Shown here one piece after another: positions 1-7,475 of a stretch of 13,913 bases of DNA. Position numbers and translations under genes: made by a program. The first letter of the stretch is position 1; the number at the start of each line of letters is the position of its first letter. Origin of the DNA: an uncultured Aquincola sp. Its GTDB lineage: Bacteria > Pseudomonadota > Gammaproteobacteria > Burkholderiales > Burkholderiaceae. The notes under the pieces are model-generated. The model was not told the origin of the DNA and ran no database searches. It worked only from the letters and a program-made list of their open reading frames with translations. Location: positions 1-13,913 of the forward strand of contig CAKZXL010000004.1 of NCBI GenBank assembly GCA_937883885.1, written 5' to 3'.

Positions 1-704
1 ATCGCCCGCTCGTCGTTCGCGGTGGCCACCCAGATCACCTGGCTGGCGTCGATCGGCACCTCGGCGAATTCGTCGGTGAAGCTGTGCGCAGTGTCGTGTT
101 CCAGCAGCGCATACAGCGCGCCCAGCGGGTCGTAGGCCTGCTCGCCGCGCGCCTTGTCGATCTCGTCGATCACGATCACCGGGTTGGCGTAGGCGCCGTC
201 CACCAGCGTCTCGAACACCTTGCCGGGGCGCGCGCCCTTCCATTGCGAAGAGGCGCCCGACAGCACCCAACCGGCGGTCAGGCTGCTCATCGACACGAAG
301 CCCATGCCGGTGCCCAGCAGCTGCGCCACCTCGCGCGCAAAGTGCGTCTTGCCCACGCCGGGCGGGCCCAGCAGCAGCATCGGCACGATCTCCAGCGCAT
401 CGCGGCTGTCGTGGCACAGCGCCAGCTGGCGCTTCACGTCGTCCAGCGCGTCATGGAAATTGGGCAGTTCGTCGTACAAGTGTTCCATCGCCGGCAGGCC
501 GGAGGGTTTCACCTGGAAGCGCTCGGCGCCTTTTTCCAGCATGCGCTCATAGGTGGAGCGCAGGTTCTCGTGCTCCTTGGCCGGCAGCTTGGCCAGCTTG
601 CGCTCCACGTCGTGCACGCGGTAGACGCTGCGCATCTGCGCGAGCGGGATCGACGTTCCGGACGGGACCGGAACCAGGTCGGTGGCGGGTGACAGGTCGC
701 CCAT
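1..704 (-). CDS. Lon-like AAA+ ATPase, 5' part (runs off the window start)
   Basis: The frame is open from an ATG at 704 to the window edge, giving the first 234 residues; the C-terminus lies outside. A Walker A motif GPPGVGKT is at residues 113-120, a Walker B motif VIVIDEID at 176-183 and a sensor-1-like VATAN at 226-230. The spacing and the DEIDKA sequence resemble the AAA+ module of Lon proteases. The roughly 110 residues before Walker A are too short for a full Lon substrate-binding domain, and whether a protease domain follows cannot be seen. The start is well supported: AGGAGG sits 5 nt upstream on the minus strand (710-715). The gene is in the same direction as the T2SS operon but 130 nt beyond its last gene, so it is probably a separate unit or a read-through partner. 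The inferred role is ATP-driven protein remodelling; the substrate is unknown. Confidence 0.85.
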   Translation of the reverse strand, partial: MGDLSPATDLVPVPSGTSIPLAQMRSVYRVHDVERKLAKLPAKEHENLRSTYERMLEKGAERFQVKPSGLPAMEHLYDELPNFHDALDDVKRQLALCHDSRDALEIVPMLLLGPPGVGKTHFAREVAQLLGTGMGFVSMSSLTAGWVLSGASSQWKGARPGKVFETLVDGAYANPVIVIDEIDKARGEQAYDPLGALYALLEHDTAHSFTDEFAEVPIDASQVIWVATANDERA

Positions 705-709
705 GGAAG

Positions 710-715
710 CCTCCT
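710..715 (-). promoter_or_regulatory. Shine-Dalgarno of the Lon-like ATPase gene
   Basis: The minus strand reads AGGAGG here, 5 nt before the ATG at 704. It is a perfect consensus and fixes the start of the truncated ATPase gene. No convincing sigma-70 promoter was found in the 130 nt upstream. Confidence 0.75.
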
Positions 716-794
716 TGCTGTGCAGCTTGATTGCAGCGCAGCCGTGATTGCCCCAACGGGCGATCAACAGCGCAAACACGCCGCAATTGCCTAT

Positions 795-826
795 CGCCTG
801 GCAGCAAGTATCGCGCCCGCCAGGCG
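795..826 (-). terminator. Stem-loop after the T2SS operon, possible weak terminator
   Basis: A perfect 8-bp inverted repeat (CGCCTGGC at 795-802, GCCAGGCG at 819-826, loop 16 nt) begins 8 nt beyond the stop codon of the GGDEF gene. No U-run follows on the minus strand, so it is not a classical intrinsic terminator. It could be a 3'-end-stabilising hairpin or part of a rho-dependent end. The rest of the 705-834 gap shows no gene. Confidence 0.3.
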
Positions 827-834
827 CTTGCACA

Positions 835-1581
835 TCAGGTGAGCACCCGGTTGCCGCCGGCCTGCTGGGCTCGGGCCAGGGCTTCTTCGGCCAGCGCCAT
901 CAAGGCGTCCACGCTCAGGTCGCTGCCGGGCGCTGCGGTGGCCACGCCCACCGTCACGCTCACCGGCGGCAGCGCGGCCACGGCGGTGCGCACCCGTTCG
1001 CCGATGGTCACCGCGGTGTCGGTGCCGGTCTGCGGCAGCAGCACCGCAAAGCTGTCGCCGCCGTGGCGGGCCAGGGTGTCGTAGTCGCGCAGGTCGTGGC
1101 GGCAGGCGGCGGCCACGGCCTGCAGCGCGGCGTCGCCGGCATCGTGGCCGCGGTGGTCGTTGATGCGCCGCAGGCCGTCGACGTCGATCACCAGCACCGA
1201 CAGCGGCACCTGCGCCCGCCGGCTGCGGGCCAGCTCGGCCTCGGTGAACAGGTAGAACTGCCGGCGGCTGTGGGCGCCGGTCAGCGGGTCGGTCAGGGCC
1301 AGGCGCTCGGCCTCGGCCTGCGCGTCTTCCAGATCGTGCAGCAAACGCAGCAGCACGCGGGCGGCCGAGGGCGCGGCCAGCACCGCCGGCAGCGCGGCGC
1401 CGGCCAGCGGCCAGGGCCAGTGCACCAGTGGCACATGGGCCAGGGTGAGCACCCCCGCCGCCAGGCCGGCCGCCAACGGTGCGGCAGCCAGCGCAGCCAG
1501 CGCGGCGGCGCTGCGCGGCGACAGGCGCAGCAGCCAGCGCCGCCAGGGCGCGCCCGCCGTGCTGGCCTCGCCCGTGCTCAC
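835..1581 (-). CDS. Membrane GGDEF-domain protein with degenerate GGDSF active site
   Basis: 248 residues. Two hydrophobic segments (about 26-48 and 57-72) form a short membrane anchor, a short helix follows (about 73-95), then a GGDEF domain from about 96 (LTDPLTGAHSRR). The metal-binding IDVD region is at 132-135. The signature reads RHGGDSF, with GGDSF at 174-178, so the second acidic residue of GGDEF is Ser177. The inhibitory-site motif RxxD is intact (Arg165-Asp168), five residues before the signature as in classical cyclases. In this family the signature acidic residues support metal binding and catalysis, so activity may be reduced or lost while c-di-GMP binding could persist; that is inference. 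The start is GTG, overlapping the gspF stop as GTGA (1578-1581), which implies translational coupling. It is the last gene of the T2SS operon and is not a standard gsp component. Confidence 0.85.
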   Translation of the reverse strand: MSTGEASTAGAPWRRWLLRLSPRSAAALAALAAAPLAAGLAAGVLTLAHVPLVHWPWPLAGAALPAVLAAPSAARVLLRLLHDLEDAQAEAERLALTDPLTGAHSRRQFYLFTEAELARSRRAQVPLSVLVIDVDGLRRINDHRGHDAGDAALQAVAAACRHDLRDYDTLARHGGDSFAVLLPQTGTDTAVTIGERVRTAVAALPPVSVTVGVATAAPGSDLSVDALMALAEEALARAQQAGGNRVLT

Positions 1582-2804
1582 TTCACCCAGGTGTTGAGCT
1601 GGATGATGGGCAGCAGCACCGCCAGCACGATGAGCATCACCGCCACGCCCATGGCCACGATCAGCAGCGGCTCCAGCAGCGTGGCCAGCGCCATCGCGCG
1701 GCGCTGCACCTCGGCGCCCATCTGCGAGGCGGCGCGTGCCAGCATCGCGGGCAGGGTGCCGGTTTGCTCGCCCAGGCGGGCGAACATGGCCAGCAGGCCC
1801 GGAAAGCGCTTTTTGCCCGCCATGGCCGAGGCCAGCGGTGCGCCTTCGCGCACGCGCACCAGTGCGTCCATCGCGTCGGCCCGCATCGCGCGGTTGGACA
1901 GGGTTTCGGCCGCCGCCTGCAGCGCCTTCAGGATGGGCACACCCGCGCCGGCCAGCATGGCCAGCGTGCTGGCAAAGCGGGCCGCGTTGTAGCCGCGCGC
2001 CAGCCGGCCCAGCACCGGCAGCTTCAGCCAGCCGGCGTCGAAGCGTTCGCGGAAGGGCTCGTGGCGCAGCGCCAGCACCAGGCCGCCACCGCCCAGCAGC
2101 AGCGCCAGCAGCGCGATCCAGCCCTGGTGGCGCACGAAGTCGCTGATGGCCAGCATGGCCACCGTCAGCCCCGGCAGCGCGCGCTTGCTGTTGGTGAACA
2201 CCGAGGCCACCTGCGGCACCACGTAGGTGACGAGGAAGATGACGATGACCACCGCGATCAGCGAGACGATGGCCGGGTACAGCGCCGCACCGATCAGCTT
2301 GGCGCGCAGCGCCTGCTGCTCTTCCAGGTCGTCGGCCATCTTCTCGAGCACGATGCCCAGCGCGCCGCTCTGCTCACCCGCGGCCACCACCGCGCGGTAC
2401 ACCTCGTCGAAGTCTTTCGGCGCGCTGGCCAGCGCCCGGGCGAAGCTGGCGCCGGCATTCACCTCGCTCTTGAGGTGGGCCACCAGCTCGCGCTGGCGCT
2501 GGTCGTCGGCCTCTTCGGCCAGCGCGGTGAGCGCGCGTTCCAGCGGCAGGCCCGAGCCCACCAGACCGGCCAGCTGCCGCGTCCACACCGTCAGGCGGGT
2601 GGTGTTGAACACGCGGCGGCCGGTGCGGGCGGCGCCGCCTTCCAGCGCGCTGACGGCGCCCTGCGCCCCCACCTGGGTGACGGCCAGCGGCACCAGCGAT
2701 TGCGCCCGCAGCTGGGCGCGCGCGGCGCGGGCGTTGTCGGCCTCCAGCAGGCCGGTGGAGGCCTTGCCGGCGGCGTCGAGGGCTTCGAAGCGGTAGGCGG
2801 GCAT
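1578..2804 (-). CDS. gspF: T2SS inner-membrane platform protein GspF
   Basis: 408 residues, the usual length for GspF. It is the polytopic inner-membrane protein of the assembly platform that works with the GspE ATPase and GspL. The N-terminus MPAYRFEALDAAGK is typical. Two tandem T2SSF domains each carry the conserved GEQSG/GEQTG motif (143-147 and 345-349). Membrane segments are at about 172-195, 228-246 and 378-400. The gene starts 6 nt after the gspE stop with no clear ribosome binding site, so coupling to gspE translation is likely. Its stop codon overlaps the start of the GGDEF gene. Nothing looks truncated. Confidence 0.97.
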   Translation of the reverse strand: MPAYRFEALDAAGKASTGLLEADNARAARAQLRAQSLVPLAVTQVGAQGAVSALEGGAARTGRRVFNTTRLTVWTRQLAGLVGSGLPLERALTALAEEADDQRQRELVAHLKSEVNAGASFARALASAPKDFDEVYRAVVAAGEQSGALGIVLEKMADDLEEQQALRAKLIGAALYPAIVSLIAVVIVIFLVTYVVPQVASVFTNSKRALPGLTVAMLAISDFVRHQGWIALLALLLGGGGLVLALRHEPFRERFDAGWLKLPVLGRLARGYNAARFASTLAMLAGAGVPILKALQAAAETLSNRAMRADAMDALVRVREGAPLASAMAGKKRFPGLLAMFARLGEQTGTLPAMLARAASQMGAEVQRRAMALATLLEPLLIVAMGVAVMLIVLAVLLPIIQLNTWVK

Positions 2805-2810
2805 GGGGCG

Positions 2811-4232
2811 TTAGGAGCGGGTGACGCGCAGCACTTCTTCGAGCGAGGTGATGCCGGCTTCCACCAGCCGCTCGCCATCTTCGCGCATCGAGCGCAGGCC
2901 CGTCTGGCGGGCAGCGGCGGTGAGTTCGGCCTCGGCCGCGCGTTCGTGGATCAGCGCGGTCACCTGCTCGTCCGATCGCATCAGCTCGTACACACCGGTG
3001 CGGCCCTTGTAGCCGGTCATGCTGCAGGCGGTGCAGCCCACCGGGTGCCAGCGGCCCTGGCCATCCTGGCGCTTGCAGGCCGGGCACAGCTTGCGCACCA
3101 GGCGCTGCGCCAGCACGCCCAGCAGGCTGGAGCTGAGCAGGAAAGGCTCCACGCCCATGTCGATCAACCGGGTGACGGCCGAAGGCGCGTCGTTGGTGTG
3201 CAGCGTGGCCAGCACCAGGTGGCCGGTGAGCGAGGCCTGGATGGCGATCTGCGCGGTCTCGAAGTCGCGGATTTCGCCGATCATGATCACGTCCGGGTCC
3301 TGCCGCAGGATGGCGCGCAGGGCCTTGGCGAAGGTGAGGTCGATCTTGGCGTTGACCTGCGTCTGGCCGATGCCGGGCAGTTCGTACTCGATCGGGTCTT
3401 CCACCGTCAGCACGTTGGTGGTGCTGGTGTCCACCCGCGCCAGCGAGGCATACAGCGTGGTGGTCTTGCCCGAGCCGGTGGGCCCGGTGACCAGCACGAT
3501 GCCGTGCGGCTGCTTGATCAGCCGGTCGAAGGCCGAGAGCACGTCGCCGCTCATGCCCAGGCCTTCGAGCGTGAATTTCGATTCGGTCTTGTCCAGCAGC
3601 CGCAGCACCGCGCGTTCGCCGTGGGCGCTGGGCAGCGTGGACACCCGCACGTCGATCGCGCGGCCGCCGATGCGCAGGCTGATGCGGCCGTCCTGCGGCA
3701 TGCGCTTTTCGGCGATGTCCAGCTCGGCCATGATCTTCAGCCGCGAGATCAGCGCCGCATGCAGCGCGCGGTTGGGCTGCACCACTTCGCGCAGCGTGCC
3801 GTCCACGCGGAAGCGCACCGACGAGCTGCGTTCGTAGGGCTCGATGTGGATGTCGCTGGCGCCGTCCTTGGCGGCCTGCGTCAGCAGCGCATTGAGCATG
3901 CGGATGATGGGCGCGTCGTTGGCGGCTTCCAGCAGGTCTTCCACCGCCGGCAGGTCCTGCATCAGCCGGCTCAGGTCGACCGCGCTTTCCACCTCGCCCA
4001 CCACGGTGGCGGCGCTGGATTCGCCGCCCGCGTAAGCGCTGGCGATGCGCTGGGCCAGCGTGGCGCTGGGTTCACGCTCGAAGGTGGTGATGTCGTACAG
4101 CCGCACCACCTCCGACAGCGCCGAAGCCGGCGAGGTGTCGCCGCAGTACAGCGTCAGCTGCTCGCCGTTGTCTTCGAGCAGCAGTGTGTGCGTCTTGGCA
4201 AACGCATACGGAAGAGGGTGCCTAGCGCTCAT
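2811..4232 (-). CDS. gspE: T2SS secretion ATPase GspE
   Basis: 473 residues. This is the hexameric cytoplasmic ATPase that drives pseudopilus assembly, docked to GspL and GspF. Walker A GPTGSGKT is at about 250-257 (Lys256), preceded by the LVT leader. The Walker B region DPDVIMIGEIRD is around 311-322 with Glu320, followed by the His-box region LTGHLVLATLHTNDA. A tetracysteine zinc motif, CPAC at 383-386 and CTAC at 400-403, is typical of GspE. The N-terminus is short (LPYAFAK near the start) and lacks an RLG-type MshEN c-di-GMP-binding motif that I can recognise. The ATG is preceded by GAGGGG 5 nt upstream. Unlike most junctions in the operon, a 122-nt gap separates it from gspD. Confidence 0.97.
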   Translation of the reverse strand: MSARHPLPYAFAKTHTLLLEDNGEQLTLYCGDTSPASALSEVVRLYDITTFEREPSATLAQRIASAYAGGESSAATVVGEVESAVDLSRLMQDLPAVEDLLEAANDAPIIRMLNALLTQAAKDGASDIHIEPYERSSSVRFRVDGTLREVVQPNRALHAALISRLKIMAELDIAEKRMPQDGRISLRIGGRAIDVRVSTLPSAHGERAVLRLLDKTESKFTLEGLGMSGDVLSAFDRLIKQPHGIVLVTGPTGSGKTTTLYASLARVDTSTTNVLTVEDPIEYELPGIGQTQVNAKIDLTFAKALRAILRQDPDVIMIGEIRDFETAQIAIQASLTGHLVLATLHTNDAPSAVTRLIDMGVEPFLLSSSLLGVLAQRLVRKLCPACKRQDGQGRWHPVGCTACSMTGYKGRTGVYELMRSDEQVTALIHERAAEAELTAAARQTGLRSMREDGERLVEAGITSLEEVLRVTRS

Positions 4233-4233
4233 G

Positions 4234-4344
4234 TCAGCCCCTCGCCCGTCGAGTACGCCGGTCGATCCCCCGAGGGGATGCGGGCCGGCTTGGGGCGGCC
4301 CGGCGCTCGGCCCGCCGGCCCTTGCTGTGCACGTATTGGCGCAT
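4234..4344 (-). CDS. Possible 36-residue basic small protein between gspD and gspE
   Basis: An ATG at 4344 opens 36 codons ending in a TGA at 4234-4236, one base before the gspE ATG. AAGGAG lies 5 nt upstream and overlaps the gspD stop codon, as good a ribosome binding site as any in the operon. The peptide starts MRQYVHSKGRR and is roughly one third Arg/Lys, with no membrane segment or recognised motif. Most of it lies over GC-rich palindromes, so its composition may simply reflect a repeat element. It could be a leader that carries ribosomes from gspD to gspE, a real small protein, or chance. I do not recognise it. Confidence 0.25.
   Translation of the reverse strand: MRQYVHSKGRRAERRAAPSRPASPRGIDRRTRRARG
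4238..4321. repeat. GC-rich palindromic element in the gspD-gspE gap
   Basis: Several inverted repeats are packed in 84 nt: CCCCTCG (4238-4244) with CGAGGGG (4271-4277); the tight hairpin ATCCCCCGAGGGGAT (4265-4279); and GCGGGCCG (4280-4287) with CGGCCCGC (4308-4315), which competes with GGGCCGGC (4282-4289) and GCCGGCCC (4314-4321). No T-tract follows on either strand. It may be a dispersed intergenic repeat or an mRNA structure that tunes gspE translation; part of it covers the gspE ribosome binding site (CCCCTC at 4238-4243). Confidence 0.45.
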
Positions 4345-4354
4345 CTTCACTCCT

Positions 4355-6595
4355 TCAGCGCGGCGCCGAAGCGGCGCCTTCCGGCGGCAGCACGCCCTGG
4401 CCCAGCGGCGCTGGCACCGGGGCGGCGGGTTGCGGGGGCAGGGCCGGCAGCACCGGCGCTTCGTTCACCGGGATCACCACGCTGGGCTTGGGCTGGCCGT
4501 CCTGCTGCAGCGCGCGGATGGATTCGTAGCGGTCGATGGTCAGCGAGTTGGCGGTGGCCTGGTCGCGGATGACCACCGGGCGCAGGAACACCATCAGGTT
4601 GGTCTTGACGCGCTTGCGCTGTTCGTTGCGGAACAGGTTGCCGACCACCGGCAGGCCGCTCAGGCCGGGGATGCGGTCTTCGCCATCGGTGTATTCGTCC
4701 TTCAGCAGGCCGCCCAGCACCATGATCTGGCCGTCGTCCACCACCACGCTGGTCTCGATGCTGCTCTTGTCCGTCGTCGGGCCCGCGGTGGAGCTGGTGG
4801 ACAGCACCGACGAGTTTTCCTGGTAGATCGTCATGCGGATGGTGCCGCCTTCGCCGATCTGGCTCTTGATGCGCAGCGTCAGGCCCACGTCCTGCCGTTC
4901 GATGGTCTGGAAGGGCGTGACCGTGCTGCTGCCGCCGGTGTTGGCATAGGTGCCGGTGACGAAGGGCACGTTCTGGCCGATGACGATCTTGGCCTCTTCG
5001 TTGTCCAGCGAGATCAGGTTGGGTGTGGACAGCAGATTGGCGCCCACGTTGTTCTCGAGGAAGTGCGCCACCGCGCCCAGCGTGAAGGTGCTGCCGATCT
5101 TGCGGATCACGCCCACGTTCAGGCCCGAGGCGATGGAGCTCACCGCGCCGGCCACGCCCTGCACGCCACCGGCGGTGGCCGCCGTCAGCGCCAGGATGTT
5201 GTTGCCGCCCACCGAAGAGTTGGTGCCCAGGCCCACCAGCGTGCTGTCGCCGGTGTTGCCGAACAGGTGCTGCCACTGCACGCCGAACTGGCCCAGCTTC
5301 TCGGCATTCACCTTCACGATCATCGACTCGACATAAATCTGCGCGCGGCGCGAATCCAGTTGGTCGATGGCCGCGCGCACCTGCCGGTACAAGGGCTCGG
5401 GCGCGGTGATGATGAGCGAGTTGGTCGACGGGTCGGCCTGGATGAAGCCGCCAGTCGATGGCCCTTGCGAGGCCTGCAGCGGCGCCGTGGCGGCCGAGCT
5501 GCCCGCGCCGCTGCTGTTGCTGCCGGTGCCGCTGTTGGTGAGGCCCCCGCTGTTCGTCAGCCCGCCCAGGCCCGAGCCGCTGCTGCCACTGCTGCTGCCC
5601 AGGCCGCTGCTGCTGGAAGAACTGCTGCCGCCACCACCGCCGCCGCCGTTGGGCGAGAAGGCGGCGCGCAGCACCGTGGCCAGCTTCACCGCATCGGCGT
5701 TCTTCAGGTACACCACCCAGATGTTGCCGGCCGGCCCGCCATTGCGCATGGGCTGGTCGAGCCGGGCGACGATGGCGCGGATCTGCGACAGCTTGGCCGG
5801 GTTGGCCGCCCGCACGATGAGCGAGTTGCTGCGCGGATCGGCCAGCACCGAGCCGCTGCCGCCGCCCGCACCGGTCACCGCCGGTGCCGGCACGCCCGGC
5901 GTGGCCGAGCCGCCGCCGCTGTCGGACAGGCGCTGCACCAGCGCGGCCATGTCGCTGGCCACCGCATGCTGCAGCGGAATCACCTCAATGTCGGTGCTGG
6001 CGGGCTGGTCGAGTGCCGAGATGATCTTGCCCAGCCGCTGCAGGTTGTCCGCGTAGTCGGTGATCACCAGCGTGCTGTTGCTGGGGTTGGCGTTGATGGT
6101 GTTGTTGGCACTGATCAACGGCCGCAGGATGGCCACCAGGTTGTTCGGGTTCTCGTGGCTCAGCTTGAAGATCTGCGTGATCACCTGGTCGCCGCGCGGC
6201 TGGCCCTGGCCGATGGTCACGGTGCCGGTCTGCAGCTTGGCGTCGGCCTCGGGCACCACCTTGAGCAGGCCGCCGCTTTCCACCACCGCAAAGCCCAGGC
6301 CGCGCAGCGCAGCCAGGTAGTTCTGGTAGGCCACGGTCACCGGCACCGGCTGGTCGCTGTAGACGGTGATGGTGCCCTTGACGCGGGGATCGACCAGGAA
6401 CTGGCGGTCGAGGATGGCACCCATCGCGCGGGTCACCGCCTCGATGTCGGCATTGACGAAGTTGAGCGTGACGGGCGTGCTGGCGCGGGCGGCGACGGCG
6501 GAGGGGCTGCGCGTCGTCTGGGCGGCCAGCGGCGGTGGCAGCACCATGCCGGCGCACACCAGGGCGGTGACCAGGGCGTGGACTCGGTATTTCAT
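4355..6595 (-). CDS. gspD: T2SS outer-membrane secretin GspD
   Basis: 746 residues. It forms the multimeric outer-membrane channel through which folded exoproteins leave. A Sec signal peptide spans about 1-25 (LAA before Gln26). Cys14 does not sit in a proper lipobox. The N0 domain is at about 41-115 (LNFVNADIEAVTRAMG), followed by N1 and N2 with the repeated (N)SLI/STLVIT strands, N3 to about 415, and the secretin domain to about 680 with the conserved RIPGLSGLPVVGNLF at 641-655. N3 carries a Gly/Ser/Asn-rich insert (about 315-380). The C-terminal 45 residues are Pro/Ala-rich and no pilotin-binding domain is recognisable. The ATG lies 4 nt after the gspN stop. Placement after gspN rather than next to gspC differs from the enterobacterial gspCD order. 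Confidence 0.97.
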   Translation of the reverse strand: MKYRVHALVTALVCAGMVLPPPLAAQTTRSPSAVAARASTPVTLNFVNADIEAVTRAMGAILDRQFLVDPRVKGTITVYSDQPVPVTVAYQNYLAALRGLGFAVVESGGLLKVVPEADAKLQTGTVTIGQGQPRGDQVITQIFKLSHENPNNLVAILRPLISANNTINANPSNSTLVITDYADNLQRLGKIISALDQPASTDIEVIPLQHAVASDMAALVQRLSDSGGGSATPGVPAPAVTGAGGGSGSVLADPRSNSLIVRAANPAKLSQIRAIVARLDQPMRNGGPAGNIWVVYLKNADAVKLATVLRAAFSPNGGGGGGGSSSSSSSGLGSSSGSSGSGLGGLTNSGGLTNSGTGSNSSGAGSSAATAPLQASQGPSTGGFIQADPSTNSLIITAPEPLYRQVRAAIDQLDSRRAQIYVESMIVKVNAEKLGQFGVQWQHLFGNTGDSTLVGLGTNSSVGGNNILALTAATAGGVQGVAGAVSSIASGLNVGVIRKIGSTFTLGAVAHFLENNVGANLLSTPNLISLDNEEAKIVIGQNVPFVTGTYANTGGSSTVTPFQTIERQDVGLTLRIKSQIGEGGTIRMTIYQENSSVLSTSSTAGPTTDKSSIETSVVVDDGQIMVLGGLLKDEYTDGEDRIPGLSGLPVVGNLFRNEQRKRVKTNLMVFLRPVVIRDQATANSLTIDRYESIRALQQDGQPKPSVVIPVNEAPVLPALPPQPAAPVPAPLGQGVLPPEGAASAPR

Positions 6596-6599
6596 GAAG

Positions 6600-7475
6600 T
6601 CATCCGATCGAGATGACGGACAGCGCCCCCTGGCGCCGCCCGACGATGTTCAGCAGGTTGGACAGCGCACCTTCCTGGCCATCGACGGCCCGGAGCTCGC
6701 CGCGAAAGCGCAGCCGCCCTTCACCCCATTGGCCCTCGCCGCTGGCCTGCAGCGCGCCTTCGAGCGTGGTGAGCGTGATTGTGGAGGCGTTGCCGCTGGC
6801 CGCATCGCCCCGCAGCACCACCTGGTAGCTGCCGAGTGTGTCGATGGGCGCCAGCGGCGTGGCCACGTGCGTGAGTTCGAGCGTGGCCTCGCCGGTGAAG
6901 CGGGTGCGGCCGGCCACCTGTTCCACGGTCAGGCCCGGCGTGCGCAGGCGCAGCGTGCCGCTGAGCTGCACCGCATTCCAGGGCGTGCCCAGGCCGGCCA
7001 GCCAGGCGGCCGGCCACTGGCCCACCAGGCCGCCGTTGGCCGGCGGCAGCAGCGTGACGGTGGTCTGGCCGAAGCCGGGCCTGAGCTGCACCACCAGCGG
7101 CGCGGCCAGGCAGCAGGGCTGGCGCAGCTGCAGCTCCAGCGACAGGCCCCGCCAGTGCAGCAACCATTCCAGCCGCCCCGGCAGGGCCAGCGCGGTGCGG
7201 CTTTCAGGCCCGGCCGTGAGCACCGGCAGTGCGCTGCCCGACCACACGGTGCCGCGGGTCTGCGTGAACAGCACATGCTGGTCGGTGGCCGAGGCGATGC
7301 CGCGCGCCAGCCAGGCCGCCGGCATGAAGGCCACCACGCCCACCAGCAGGCCCAGCACCGCGCCCAGCAGGCCCCAGCGGCGGGCGCGGCGCCCGGCCCC
7401 GGTGTCGGTCGTCGCCATGGCGGCGGCACCGGCTGCGGCCCGGCGCGGCCGCAGCGCAGTCCAGCGCGCCGTCAT
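6600..7475 (-). CDS. gspN: T2SS protein GspN
   Basis: 291 residues. One membrane segment lies at about 33-51, after a basic cytoplasmic stretch, followed by a periplasmic domain of beta character. RGTVWSG near 74-80 is typical of GspN. GspN is an accessory inner-membrane protein of the platform, found only in some T2SSs. The start at 7475 overlaps the gspM stop as ATGA and is therefore favoured, although a Met at residue 20 would still leave the membrane segment intact. An adjacent Cys pair occurs in the periplasmic part (QPCCLA). The stop is 4 nt before gspD. Confidence 0.88.
   Translation of the reverse strand: MTARWTALRPRRAAAGAAAMATTDTGAGRRARRWGLLGAVLGLLVGVVAFMPAAWLARGIASATDQHVLFTQTRGTVWSGSALPVLTAGPESRTALALPGRLEWLLHWRGLSLELQLRQPCCLAAPLVVQLRPGFGQTTVTLLPPANGGLVGQWPAAWLAGLGTPWNAVQLSGTLRLRTPGLTVEQVAGRTRFTGEATLELTHVATPLAPIDTLGSYQVVLRGDAASGNASTITLTTLEGALQASGEGQWGEGRLRFRGELRAVDGQEGALSNLLNIVGRRQGALSVISIG

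Noticed and set aside
4000..4232. A c-di-GMP-binding MshEN domain at the GspE N-terminus
   Set aside because: No RLG-type repeats of that domain are visible in the first 80 residues.
1479..4529. A 1016-codon open frame on the plus strand
   Set aside because: It lies antisense to gspF, gspE and the 3' end of gspD. Its His/Gln/Arg/Ala-rich, motif-free product is the usual antisense shadow of high-GC coding sequence.
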